42,968 nt of DNA from assembly GCA_050485905.1 (NCBI GenBank), contig JBJHCH010000015.1:1-42968 (forward strand). The letters are read 5' to 3'. Of the stretch, positions 1 to 7,877 are shown piece after piece. Positions within the stretch are counted from its first letter, which is position 1, and every line of letters starts with the position of its first letter. The position numbers and the translations under genes were made by a program. The DNA is from JAWLCA01 sp050485905. GTDB lineage: Bacteria; Pseudomonadota; Alphaproteobacteria; Rhodobacterales; Rhodobacteraceae. Below the pieces are notes generated by a model. The model was not told the DNA's origin. It did not search any database and saw nothing but the letters and a program-made list of their open reading frames with translations.

Positions 1-32
1 TAGACTAGGTCAGCGGCTGGGCAGGCGAAAGC

Positions 33-48
33 CCCGCCCTCAGGCGGG
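33..48 (-). terminator. Hairpin at the 3' end of rpoH
   Basis: A 6-bp GC stem (CCCGCC/GGCGGG) with a 4-nt loop holds the rpoH TGA stop codon in the loop. On the minus strand it is followed by GCTTTCG, a poor U-tract. It probably ends or stabilises the rpoH mRNA, but it is a weak intrinsic terminator by sequence. Confidence 0.4.
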
Positions 49-936
49 AACGGTGATCCCCTTGTCGCGGGCCAGGATGCGCATCCGGTCCTGCAACTTT
101 TCGAAGGCACGAACCTCGATCTGGCGAATCCGCTCTCGGCTGACGTCATACTGTGCGGAAAGTTCTTCCAGCGTCACCGGAGTGTCTTCAAGGCGGCGCT
201 GGACGAGGATGTCCTTTTCGCGGTCGTTCAAGACATCCATCGCCTGCATCAGCAGGCTGCGCCGCGTCTCCAACTCGTCGCGCTCGGCATAGTCGCTGGC
301 CTGATCGGCATCCTCGTCCTCGAGCCAATCCTGCCATTGTGTCGAACTGTCGCCATCCATCCCGACGGTAGCATTCAGCGACGCGTCGCCGCCGGAAAGC
401 CGGCGATTCATCGAGATCACTTCTTCTTCGGTCACCGACAGATCATGGGCGATACGGGCGACATTCTCTGGCCGCAGGTCGCCATCCTCCAGCGCGCCGA
501 TCTTCGATTTCGCCTTGCGCAGATTGAAGAACAGTTTTTTCTGCGCGCTGGTGGTGCCCAGCTTCACCAGCGACCAGGATCGCAGGATGTATTCCTGGAT
601 CGAGGCGCGGATCCACCACATGGCATAGGTCGCCAGCCGGAAGCCCTTTTCCGGGTCGAACCGCTTCACCGCCTGCATCAGACCCACGTTGGCCTCGGAA
701 ATCACCTCGGCCTGCGGCAGGCCGTAGCCGCGATAGCCCATGGCGATCTTGGCGGCCAGGCGCAGGTGACTGGTCACCATCTTGTGCGCGGCTTCCTTGT
801 CCTGATGATCGGCCCAGCGTTTGGCCAGCATGTATTCCTCTTCCGGTTCCAGCATCGGGAACTTGCGGATCTCCTGCAGGTAGCGGTTCAGCCCCTGTTC
901 GGGACTTGGTGCGGGAAGATTCTTGTAACTGCTCAT
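40..936 (-). CDS. rpoH: RNA polymerase sigma-32 factor
   Basis: 298-residue heat-shock type sigma factor that directs RNA polymerase to stress promoters. Region 2 spans about residues 50-125, including the promoter-melting segment with AMWWIRASIQEYI. The diagnostic RpoH box (QKKLFFNLR) is at 132-140, and the region 4.2 helix-turn-helix with VSRERIRQIEVRAFEKL is at about 265-281. The ATG at 936 is chosen because AGGGGG lies just upstream and the product then begins MSSYKNLPAP, the usual N-terminus of Rhodobacter RpoH proteins. The open frame runs further upstream, but that part overlaps the neighbouring gene and has no family match. The leader carries a 9-bp hairpin and an out-of-frame, well-placed AUG (see separate entry). 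Many Rhodobacteraceae have two RpoH paralogues; I cannot say which one this is. Confidence 0.97.
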   Translation of the reverse strand: MSSYKNLPAPSPEQGLNRYLQEIRKFPMLEPEEEYMLAKRWADHQDKEAAHKMVTSHLRLAAKIAMGYRGYGLPQAEVISEANVGLMQAVKRFDPEKGFRLATYAMWWIRASIQEYILRSWSLVKLGTTSAQKKLFFNLRKAKSKIGALEDGDLRPENVARIAHDLSVTEEEVISMNRRLSGGDASLNATVGMDGDSSTQWQDWLEDEDADQASDYAERDELETRRSLLMQAMDVLNDREKDILVQRRLEDTPVTLEELSAQYDVSRERIRQIEVRAFEKLQDRMRILARDKGITVPA

Positions 937-955
937 TCGGTCCCCCTGTCGCCCA

Positions 956-979
956 GCATGGTGCAGTCCGGCACCATGC
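956..979 (-). promoter_or_regulatory. rpoH leader hairpin with upstream AUG
   Basis: A perfect 9-bp inverted repeat (GCATGGTGC / GCACCATGC, 6-nt loop) ends about 10 nt before the rpoH Shine-Dalgarno sequence. It contains two AUG codons in one frame, which is not the rpoH frame. The first, at 977, is preceded by AAGGAG with 7-nt spacing, a better ribosome site than that of rpoH. This is typical of a translational control element; thermosensing or upstream-ORF control is inference. Confidence 0.5.
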
Positions 980-1025
980 CCTTTCTCCTTCAACGAATAA
1001 TGAACCCAGTTCCGTCGCCGGGCCA

Positions 1026-1038
1026 TGTTGTTACAACA
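1026..1038. promoter_or_regulatory. 13-bp palindrome upstream of rpoH
   Basis: TGTTGT-T-ACAACA is a perfect odd-length palindrome starting just after the stop codon of the upstream pseudouridine synthase and about 90 bp upstream of rpoH. It could be an operator for rpoH. No T-tract follows it on either strand, so a terminator is unlikely. Confidence 0.3.
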
Positions 1039-1042
1039 GTTT

Positions 1043-2083
1043 TCACTGCGAAGTGTTCCCCGCCTGCAGTTTCGTGAGCAGGTCTGCCAGATCGGCGGGC
1101 AGGGGGGACGAGAACTCCAGCCGCGCCCCGGTAGCAGGGTGGTCGAAGCCCAGCATGGCGGCGTGGAGGGCCTGCCGGGGGAAGGCATCGACATCTGTCG
1201 CATGTGGCAGGCGAGAGGGCGCGCGGCGGCCGGTGCCGTAGGTTGCGTCGCCCACCAGCGGGTGGCCGATATGGGCCATATGGACGCGGATCTGATGGGT
1301 GCGGCCGGTTTCCAGCCAGCAGTCGATCAGGGACAGGGCGGGCGGGTCGCCGAAGGTTTCGACGACGCGGGCGCGGGTGACGGCATGGCGGCCGCCTGTC
1401 TTCGTTACCGCCTGGCGCTGGCGGTCGGTGCGGTGGCGGCCGATCGGGGCGGTGATGCGCAGCACGCCGCCCGGCTCGAACGCCACGCCGGGCAGGCCGC
1501 GCAGGCGGGGATCGGCGGCGTCGGGGTGGCCGTGGATCAGGGCGAGGTAGTGGCGGGTGACGCTGTGGGCCTCGAACTGCGCGGCGAGGCCGTGGTGGGC
1601 GCGGTCGGATTTCGCCACGACCAGCAGGCCGGATGTATCCTTGTCGATCCGGTGCACGATTCCCGGCCGCCGCTCGCCCCCCACGCCGGAAAGGCTGTCG
1701 CCGCAGTGGTGCAGCAGGGCATTGACCAGGGTCCCGTCGGCATTTCCGGCGCCGGGGTGGACGACGAGGCCGGCGGGCTTGTCGATCACGATCAGGTCGT
1801 CATCCTCGAACACCACCGACAGGGGGATGGGTTGGGCCACGGTTTCCACCACCTCGGGCGGGCCGAGGTGGAGGGTCAGGGCCTCGCCTTCGCTGACTTT
1901 CGCGCGGGGGTCGGTCAGGGGGGTGTCGCCGCGATAGACCGCGCCGTCGGCGATCAGGCGGGCGAGGCGGGAGCGGGAGAGGGCGGCTTCCTCTGGCACG
2001 TCGCGGGCAAGGGCCTTATCAAGACGGGCGGGCGGGTCGGCGGCGATCGTCACCGTCAGGATGCGCGAGGAATGATCGGCCAT
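1043..2083 (-). CDS. RluA/RluD-family pseudouridine synthase
   Basis: 346-residue RNA pseudouridine synthase. An S4-like domain occupies about residues 15-75, followed by the catalytic domain. The signature HRIDKDTSG carries the catalytic Asp, and GRTHQIRVH is the conserved RluA-family element near the C-terminus. The substrate (23S rRNA, RluC or RluD sites) cannot be decided from sequence. The ATG at 2083 has AGGGGG 8 nt upstream. That ribosome site lies inside the coding sequence of the divergent gene, because the two start codons overlap in one CATG. It is followed 106 bp later by rpoH on the same strand, so the two could be co-transcribed. Confidence 0.92.
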   Translation of the reverse strand: MADHSSRILTVTIAADPPARLDKALARDVPEEAALSRSRLARLIADGAVYRGDTPLTDPRAKVSEGEALTLHLGPPEVVETVAQPIPLSVVFEDDDLIVIDKPAGLVVHPGAGNADGTLVNALLHHCGDSLSGVGGERRPGIVHRIDKDTSGLLVVAKSDRAHHGLAAQFEAHSVTRHYLALIHGHPDAADPRLRGLPGVAFEPGGVLRITAPIGRHRTDRQRQAVTKTGGRHAVTRARVVETFGDPPALSLIDCWLETGRTHQIRVHMAHIGHPLVGDATYGTGRRAPSRLPHATDVDAFPRQALHAAMLGFDHPATGARLEFSSPLPADLADLLTKLQAGNTSQ

Positions 2084-2396
2084 GTCTGAACCCCCTGAGC
2101 CCGCCTCGTCGCTGCCGCCGGACCTGAGGTTCCTGAAGCGGCTGGTCACCGTGCTGACCGTGGTGATGATCGGCGGGGTTCTAACCATCGTTGCCCTGCT
2201 TGTCATCCGGCTTCAGACGCCGCCGGCGGATCTGGCGCTGCCCGAGGTGATCGATCTGCCCGAGGGGGCGCGGGCCACTGCGTTCACGCAGGGGGCGGGG
2301 TGGTATGCGGTGGTGACCGAGGGGGACGAGATTCTGATCTTTGACCGGGCCTCGGGCAGTCTGCGGCAGCGGGTCCAGATTCTGCCCGACGGGTGA
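2082..2396 (+). CDS. Small single-pass membrane protein (DUF6476-like)
   Basis: 104 residues with one clear transmembrane helix at about 22-43, a short proline-rich cytoplasmic N-terminus and a C-terminal domain of about 55 residues that reads as a beta-rich extracytoplasmic module (GWYAVVTEGDEILIFD). It resembles the DUF6476 family, found in Rhodobacterales next to this pseudouridine synthase; the family name is from memory and the function is unknown. GAGGAA lies 9 nt before the ATG, inside the divergent gene. The A, T and G of the start codon overlap the start codon of the pseudouridine synthase on the other strand. A strong hairpin follows the stop codon. Confidence 0.8.
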   Translation: MSEPPEPASSLPPDLRFLKRLVTVLTVVMIGGVLTIVALLVIRLQTPPADLALPEVIDLPEGARATAFTQGAGWYAVVTEGDEILIFDRASGSLRQRVQILPDG

Positions 2397-2404
2397 AAAG
2401 GGGC

Positions 2405-2427
2405 GTGTCCACGCGTGGACACTTTTT
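2405..2427 (+). terminator. Intrinsic terminator from an 18-bp perfect palindrome
   Basis: GTGTCCACGCGTGGACAC is a perfect 18-bp palindrome beginning 9 nt after the preceding stop codon and followed by TTTTT. On the minus strand it is followed by GCCCCTTTTC, so it may also stop transcripts from the convergent SIMPL gene. Confidence 0.7.
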
Positions 2428-2493
2428 CAACCCCTTGATTTCACGTCATATCGTGATTTTTGTTAACCGGATTTCAACCCTTGCCACGGCCCG

Positions 2494-3201
2494 TCAGTCG
2501 GCCAACCGCCAGGTGATCGAGACATTCGCCGTGATGTTCACCTCGCCCTGGGCGATCGGCACCGCGTCGGACATCTCGGCTGCGGCCATGCGCATCATCG
2601 GCTGCGGCGGGGCGATGCCGCCGCTTTCGGTCAGCGTCAGGATCGGCCCAAGCGTTACTCCCGCGGCCTCGGCGTAAAGCTCTGCCTTGCGGCGGGCGTC
2701 GGCCACCGCGCGGCGGCGCGCCTCGTCCAGCACCGGCTGCGGTTCGATCAGGCCGAAGGTCAGGCCGTTGAAGGTATTGGCGCCGTCGCGCACCGACCGA
2801 TCCAGAATCCCGCCGAGCGTATCGAGGTCGCGCACGCGCACCGACAGGCTGTTGGTCGCGGTGAAGCCGATCAGGCGCGGCTGGCGCGTGCCGCCGCCGT
2901 AATCCCAGCGCGGACCGAGGCTGAGGCCGCTGGTCTGCAGGTCGCGTTCCTCGATCCCCGCCTCGCGCAGTTGCGCCAGAACCTCGGCCATGCGGGTCGA
3001 GTTCTCATCCAGCGCCTCGGCCGCCGTTTCGGCCTCGGTCGTGACGCCCAGGCTGACGGTCGCCATGTCGGGGCGCGCCTCGACCCGGCCCTCGCCGCTG
3101 ACCACGATCTGCGGCACCGGATCGTCGGCCCGCGCCGCGCCCGCCGCCATCACCGCAAGCATCGCGCCCATCATCACAGTCTTCAGAAATCGAACCTTCA
3201 T
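2494..3201 (-). CDS. Periplasmic SIMPL-domain protein (DUF541)
   Basis: 235 residues. An N-terminal signal peptide (basic start, hydrophobic core, ARA/DD cleavage near residue 25) is followed by a SIMPL/DUF541 domain: IVVSGEGRVEARPDMATVSLGV near the start, a central segment with GFTATNSLSVRVRDLDTLG, and the typical ARRRAVADARRKAELYAEAAGV helix. The family is periplasmic or outer-membrane associated with roles in stress; the precise function is unknown. The ATG at 3201 is chosen because it gives a proper signal peptide and has GAGGGT upstream. The gene converges on the terminator at 2405 and diverges from the large membrane protein at 3452. Confidence 0.88.
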   Translation of the reverse strand: MKVRFLKTVMMGAMLAVMAAGAARADDPVPQIVVSGEGRVEARPDMATVSLGVTTEAETAAEALDENSTRMAEVLAQLREAGIEERDLQTSGLSLGPRWDYGGGTRQPRLIGFTATNSLSVRVRDLDTLGGILDRSVRDGANTFNGLTFGLIEPQPVLDEARRRAVADARRKAELYAEAAGVTLGPILTLTESGGIAPPQPMMRMAAAEMSDAVPIAQGEVNITANVSITWRLAD

Positions 3202-3451
3202 CACAGCACCCTCGGCTTGCCTGTTTCGCCGGCACGATAGCGGGTGGCGCGGGAATTGTCCTTCACGGAATTGTGGGCGTTTCGTGTGGTCCCGAGTGGC
3301 GGAAACCCCGGCATTTACAGGGGAAAAGCGCCACACAACACAGCCTGATGACGGCCCGCAGGCTTCCCCTCGGCGGTTTCCTGCTGTAGGGTCTGCGCAC
3401 CCTTGCGGTGGGACTCCCGCCCGCGTGCCGCGCCATGATAGACGGGCCAGA

Positions 3452-6400
3452 ATGAAACCAGGCTTTGCGCTCAACCTCTCGCATGACGGGATCGGTCTTC
3501 TTCACCGGACGCCACGCGGCTGGACGCGGGTGGGCGAGGTGTCGCTGGACGACCCGGGGCTGGGGGAAACGCTGGGTTTCCTGCGCAAGACCGCCCTTGG
3601 GCTGGAGCCGCAGGGCCTGACCACCAAGCTGATCATTCCTAACAGCCAGATCCTTTATGCCGATGTGACGGCGCCCGGCCCGGATGCCGCGACGCGCCGG
3701 CGCCAGATCCGCGCCGCGCTGGACGGGATGACGCCCTATACCGTGGACGAGCTGGTTTTCGACTGGACCCCGCTGGAGGATGGCCGGGTGCGCGTGGCGG
3801 TCGTGGCGCGCGACACGCTGCAGGAGGCCGAGGAATTCGCCGCCGACCATCGCATGGCGCCGGTCAGTTTCGTGGCGATGCCCGACGAGGGGCAGTTTGC
3901 CGGCGAGCCGTTCTTTGGCGCGACGCGGCTGTCGAACAGCCTGCTGCCGCCGGGCGAGCGGGTGGAGCGCGATGCCGAGCCGGTGCGGCTGATCGGCGGG
4001 GCGCCGTTGAACGGCGAACCGAAGTCGGAGCCGGTGGAGGCTGCGCCAGAGATTGAGCCGGAGCCGGTGGCCGAGCCGGAGGCGGAGCCTGAGGAGGCAG
4101 CCGCGCCGGAGGCCGTGGCGGAGCCGGAACAGGCTGCCGAACCTGAGCCGTTGGCCGGATCGGGCGACGCGGAACCGGAGGCGCCGCCGAAGGAGGCCAC
4201 GGTTGCGGCCGATGAGGCCGAGCAGGAAGATGACGACAGCGCCGAGGCGCTGCGACCGGGTGCAGCGGCTGCCGAACCGGCGCTGACCGCGCCTGACGGG
4301 AAGGCCGACGAGGCGGTTGCCGAGGATGCCTCGGACGAGTCCGAACCGGCGGCGCGGATCGACGTGACCGACGAGCCGGTGGCCGATGGCGCGCCAAAGG
4401 ATGACGTCGCGCCCGCAGATGACAAGGTTCCAGAGCCGGAGACCGCGCCGCAGGTGGCGGATCAGCCCGAGGCGGCGGAGCCGGAGCCGAAAGCCCCGGC
4501 AGAGGATGCCGAGCCCGTGCTCGCGGCACGTCAGCCCGAGAAGGCAGTTGCCGCGCCAGCAGAGCAGGAGGCGGGCGAGGCCGTCGCCGCGCCCGAGGCG
4601 AACGAGGCGGAGCCGGTGGCGGCCAGTGCGGCGCCTGCCTTTGCCTCTCGTCGCGCGCCGATCGAGGGAGAGTTGCCGCCCCGTCCCGCGGCGGGTGGCC
4701 CGCGTCTTTCGGCCGTGCCCAGCCGGATCAGTCTGCCCGGCGGGTCGGCGCCCGCGCTGACGCCCGAGATGCGCCTGCGCCCCGAGGCCCCGGTGGTTCC
4801 GCCGCGCGGCAAGGGGCGGAAACCGGCGGCGCCCGCGCGCCCGGTGCCGCCGCCGATCCGCGCCAAGGTGGATATCACGCCGCAGACGCCGGCCGAGCCG
4901 GTGAAGCCGGGCCTGGGGCTGGGGGGCGATGCCCTTTCGCCGCCGCCCGCGGTTGCCGCCCGCCGCCCGGCGCCGGAGCCCGCCGTTATCGACGGGGCAG
5001 GGCCGAAGCAGGATGACACGGCCGAGGCCGCGCCCGCCGCCGCCAGCGGCGTGTTCGGGCGGCGCCCGGTCACGCCGGTGCGTGGCAAGCCGCGCCATCT
5101 GGGGCTGATCCTGACGCTGGTGCTGCTGCTGCTGCTGGGGCTGGTCGCCGTCTGGTCCAGCCTGTTCCTGGGGTCGCCGGACGAGGTCGGCAGCGCGCCG
5201 GGGGCCGAGGTGACGCCGCCCGCGCCGGTGCAGCTTGGCCAGCCGGCAGAGCAGGACGCCGCGCCGCCGATGCCGGGGCCAGAGGAGCTGCTGCTGGCCG
5301 AGGATGCGCCCTTTGTGACCGATCCGGGCGAGGAGATTCCCGCCGAGGCGGCGGCGGAGATCCCGGATCTGCCGGCGCCGGGCGGGGCCGATCTGTCGCC
5401 CGATGCGGTGGCCAGCGTGACGCCGGACAGCGCGGGAGAGGTTGCGCTGCAGCGCCCCGATCCGCCCGCCGCCCCCGCGGCGCCCCAGCCGGAGGCGCTG
5501 CGCGCGCTGCCGACGCTGCCGTCGCTGAACCTGCTGGATGCCGACGCGCCGCCCGCGACCCAGATCGACCCGGCACCGGCCGAGGCGCTGCTGGCGGCAC
5601 TGGCCGCGGCCGAGGCTGCTGCTGCGGCGGCCGCCGCCGATCCCGAGGCAGAGGCACCGGCCGTGGCCGAAACGCCCGCCGCCGAGCCCGAAGAGGTCTT
5701 CGATATCGAGGTGGTCGAGGGGCGGCCATCGGTGGTGCCGCCGCCCAATCCCTTTGCCGAGGCAGAGGTCGCGGCCGAGGCACCGCAGATCGACGTGACC
5801 GACGCAGTGCTGGAAGTGCTGGCCGCAGAGGTTGCCGCCGAGGGCAGCGTGCAACTGCTGGCCGACCCGTCGCTGGCCGGCGTGCGCCCGCGGGCCCGCC
5901 CGGCGCTGCCGGAAGACGCGGCGACCGAAGCCGCCGCGCCCGAGGCCGAGGAACAGGGCGCGGTGGAATCCGCCACCGACGACGAGGCGGAAACGGCACC
6001 GACGGCGCTGGCCGCCGCGCTGCGCCCGCGCGCACGCCCCGAGGATGCAGTGATTGCCGTGGCGGCCCCGGCCGAGCCGGAGCCGATGGCAGAGGCCGAT
6101 GCGAATGTGAGCGCGCTGGCCATAGCCGCCTCGGCCCGGCCGACATCGCGCCCGAACAATTTCAACGCGGCGGTCGAACAGGCGCTTGCCGCCGCCCTGG
6201 CCGCGGCCCCGCCGCCGCCGCAGCAGACCGCCCAGGCGCCGCGCGCGCCGGAGCCCGAGGTCGAAGAGGACAACGAGCCCGACATCGCCGCTTCGGCCGT
6301 GCCCAACATCCCGACGCGGGCCAGCGTCGCGGCGGCGGCCACCGTCACCCGCGGCATCAACCTGCGGCAGATGAACCTGATCGGCGTTGCCGGCACCGCC

Positions 6401-6559
6401 AACAACCGTCGCGCGCTGGTGCGCATGTCGAACGGCCGCGTGGTGCAGGTGCGGGTCGGCGACCGGCTGGATGGCGGTCAGGTCGCGGCCATAGGCGAGC
6501 GTCAGTTGCGCTACGTCAAGGGTGGGCGCACCCATGTGCTGGACATCCCGCAGGGCTGA
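3452..6559 (+). CDS. Ala/Pro/Glu-rich membrane protein with GspL-like N-terminus and GspC/PilP-like C-terminus
   Basis: 1035 residues in four parts. (1) Residues 1-150 form a folded domain with LIIPNSQILYADV, RRRQIRAALDGMTPYTVDELVF and RVRVAVVARDTL, which read like the actin-like cytoplasmic domain of GspL/PilM proteins. (2) About 180-545 is a low-complexity acidic Ala/Pro/Glu region that becomes proline- and arginine-rich. (3) A single transmembrane helix lies at about 549-573. (4) An Ala/Pro/Glu-rich extracytoplasmic stretch carries three degenerate RPRARP-type repeats and ends in about 70 residues (RQMNLIGVAG, ALVRMSNGR, VRVGDRLDGGQV) like a GspC/PilP homology-region domain. The ATG at 3452 is where domain homology begins; its ribosome site is weak. 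No other secretion or pilus gene is near. Such proteins are usually annotated hypothetical. Confidence in the gene is high, in the domain reading moderate. Confidence 0.85.
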   Translation: MKPGFALNLSHDGIGLLHRTPRGWTRVGEVSLDDPGLGETLGFLRKTALGLEPQGLTTKLIIPNSQILYADVTAPGPDAATRRRQIRAALDGMTPYTVDELVFDWTPLEDGRVRVAVVARDTLQEAEEFAADHRMAPVSFVAMPDEGQFAGEPFFGATRLSNSLLPPGERVERDAEPVRLIGGAPLNGEPKSEPVEAAPEIEPEPVAEPEAEPEEAAAPEAVAEPEQAAEPEPLAGSGDAEPEAPPKEATVAADEAEQEDDDSAEALRPGAAAAEPALTAPDGKADEAVAEDASDESEPAARIDVTDEPVADGAPKDDVAPADDKVPEPETAPQVADQPEAAEPEPKAPAEDAEPVLAARQPEKAVAAPAEQEAGEAVAAPEANEAEPVAASAAPAFASRRAPIEGELPPRPAAGGPRLSAVPSRISLPGGSAPALTPEMRLRPEAPVVPPRGKGRKPAAPARPVPPPIRAKVDITPQTPAEPVKPGLGLGGDALSPPPAVAARRPAPEPAVIDGAGPKQDDTAEAAPAAASGVFGRRPVTPVRGKPRHLGLILTLVLLLLLGLVAVWSSLFLGSPDEVGSAPGAEVTPPAPVQLGQPAEQDAAPPMPGPEELLLAEDAPFVTDPGEEIPAEAAAEIPDLPAPGGADLSPDAVASVTPDSAGEVALQRPDPPAAPAAPQPEALRALPTLPSLNLLDADAPPATQIDPAPAEALLAALAAAEAAAAAAAADPEAEAPAVAETPAAEPEEVFDIEVVEGRPSVVPPPNPFAEAEVAAEAPQIDVTDAVLEVLAAEVAAEGSVQLLADPSLAGVRPRARPALPEDAATEAAAPEAEEQGAVESATDDEAETAPTALAAALRPRARPEDAVIAVAAPAEPEPMAEADANVSALAIAASARPTSRPNNFNAAVEQALAAALAAAPPPPQQTAQAPRAPEPEVEEDNEPDIAASAVPNIPTRASVAAAATVTRGINLRQMNLIGVAGTANNRRALVRMSNGRVVQVRVGDRLDGGQVAAIGERQLRYVKGGRTHVLDIPQG

Positions 6560-6586
6560 CCGCCAGGACCGCAGCCCGAGCCAATG

Positions 6587-6620
6587 AAAACGGGGCGCGG
6601 CCGAATGGCTGCGCCCCGTT
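6587..6620 (-). terminator. Terminator downstream of hppD
   Basis: A 12-bp stem (one G-U pair; ACGGGGCGC paired with GCGCCCCGT) with a 6-nt loop is followed on the minus strand by TTTT. On the plus strand the tail is TTCCCCCC, so it may act in both directions between the convergent genes. Confidence 0.7.
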
Positions 6621-6644
6621 CCCCCCTCCCGTCGGCCTTGGCCG

Positions 6645-7742
6645 TCAGTCGGCGACCAGCACCCCGCGTTCGATCTGATCCTGTTCGATGGACTCGAACA
6701 GCGCGCGGAAGTTGCCTTCGCCGAACCCGTCATCGCCCTTGCGCTGGATGAATTCGAAGAAGATCGGCCCGATCACGGTCTTGGAGAAGATCTGCAGCAG
6801 GATCTTCGTCTCGCCACCATCCACCACGCCCTCGCCGTCGATCAGGATGCCGTGCGTCATCATCCGGTCGAGCGGTTCGTCGTGGCCCACGACGCGGTCG
6901 TGGCTCATCTTGTAATACGCCTCTGGCGGCTTCGGCATGAACTTCAGCCCGCGCCCGGCGATCTCGTCAACGGCATCGTAGATGTCGCGCGCGCCGACGG
7001 CGATGTGCTGGATCCCCTCGCCATTGTAGCGCTTCAGGTATTCGACGATCTGGCCCTTGTCGCTGCGATCCTCGTTGATCGGGATGCGGATGCGGCCGCA
7101 GGGGCTGGTCAGCGCGCGGCTGAGCAGGCCGGTGAACTTGCCCTCGATATCGAAGAAGCGGATCTCCTTGAAGCCGAAAATCTGGCCGTAGAAGCGGAAC
7201 CAGACATCCATGTTGCCCTTGTGGACGTTATGGGTCAGGTGATCGAGATAGTGGAAGCCCACGCCCTCGGGCTTCGGGGCGGCGTGAAAGTCGAATTCGG
7301 CCGCATAGGGATTCGTGCCCTCGCCATACTGATCGACGAAATAGATCAGGCTGCCGCCGATGCCGACGATGGCCGGCACGTCGAGCGCCTTGCCGGGGCC
7401 GTCAAAGGGTTTGGCGCCCTTGGCGATGGCGTGGTCGTACGTGTGCTGTGCATCGACCACGCGCCAGGCCATCGACGGGGCGCAGGGGCCGTGTTCTTCG
7501 ATGAAGGCGGCGGCATGGGTGCCGGGCTCGGCGTTCAGCACATAGGTGATGTCGCCCTGCTGCCAAAGCTCGATGGCTTTCTGTTTGTGGGTGGCGACAT
7601 GGGCATAGCCCATGCGGGCGAACAGGTCGCGCAGCTTTTCCGGTTCGGGGTGGGCGAATTCGACGAATTCGAAGCCGTCGGTGCCGGCGGGGTTCTTTTC
7701 CGAGATCGTCGCTTTCGGGGCGGCATGGGGGAAGGGACCCAT
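6645..7742 (-). CDS. hppD: 4-hydroxyphenylpyruvate dioxygenase
   Basis: 365-residue non-haem Fe(II) enzyme that converts 4-hydroxyphenylpyruvate to homogentisate in tyrosine degradation. It has two vicinal-oxygen-chelate domains. The iron ligands fit His168 (DHLTHNV), His246 (GIQHIA) and Glu330 (FFEFIQR), matching the known 2-His-1-Glu set. An upstream in-frame ATG exists at 7760, but AAGGAG sits 6 nt before the ATG at 7742 and homologues start MGPFPH, so 7742 is chosen. A TACAAT -10 box and an inverted repeat lie upstream. A Lrp/AsnC regulator is divergently encoded 135 bp away and is the likely regulator. No other tyrosine-catabolic gene is visible in the window. Confidence 0.97.
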   Translation of the reverse strand: MGPFPHAAPKATISEKNPAGTDGFEFVEFAHPEPEKLRDLFARMGYAHVATHKQKAIELWQQGDITYVLNAEPGTHAAAFIEEHGPCAPSMAWRVVDAQHTYDHAIAKGAKPFDGPGKALDVPAIVGIGGSLIYFVDQYGEGTNPYAAEFDFHAAPKPEGVGFHYLDHLTHNVHKGNMDVWFRFYGQIFGFKEIRFFDIEGKFTGLLSRALTSPCGRIRIPINEDRSDKGQIVEYLKRYNGEGIQHIAVGARDIYDAVDEIAGRGLKFMPKPPEAYYKMSHDRVVGHDEPLDRMMTHGILIDGEGVVDGGETKILLQIFSKTVIGPIFFEFIQRKGDDGFGEGNFRALFESIEQDQIERGVLVAD

Positions 7743-7771
7743 CGTCTGCTCCTTTGTCATGAATTTTTCTG

Positions 7772-7795
7772 ATTGTACCGCATGGGTTTTGCGGT
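7772..7795 (-). promoter_or_regulatory. hppD promoter -10 box and inverted-repeat operator
   Basis: On the minus strand TACAAT (7772-7777) is a good -10 box about 30 nt before the hppD start. Immediately upstream is ACCGCA-N7-TGCGGT (7777-7795), a perfect 6-bp inverted repeat in the -10/-35 spacer. This placement suits repression or regulated activation by the adjacent Lrp-type protein. The -35 box is not clear. Confidence 0.45.
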
Positions 7796-7877
7796 TCGTG
7801 CGCGTTCTTGGGTGGCATGGTGGGCCAGAATGCGTAATCTGAGCATGACTGCCTGAAACCATGCGGAGTCTGCGCTG

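Noticed and set aside
936..977. The long out-of-frame reading frame beginning at the upstream AUG of rpoH as a protein gene
   Set aside because: Its product past the leader is a Gly/Arg/Ala-rich shadow of the rpoH codons. Only its start signals are of interest.
2463..2477. TTAA-N7-TCAA, a near CtrA box
   Set aside because: One mismatch and located at the 3' ends of two convergent genes, not at a promoter.
3435..3455. Six-codon upstream frame (ATG ATA GAC ... TGA) overlapping the start of the large membrane protein
   Set aside because: No Shine-Dalgarno before it and too short to judge; probably chance.
3263..6733. Very long open frames on the minus strand opposite the Ala/Pro/Glu-rich gene, up to 1156 codons
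   Set aside because: They mirror a GC-rich low-complexity gene, have Arg/Gly/Ser-rich products without domains, and lack ribosome sites. The plus-strand gene has a signal-like membrane helix and recognisable ends.
7742..7760. Alternative upstream hppD start at 7760
   Set aside because: The AAGGAG ribosome site lies inside this extension, 6 nt before the ATG at 7742.
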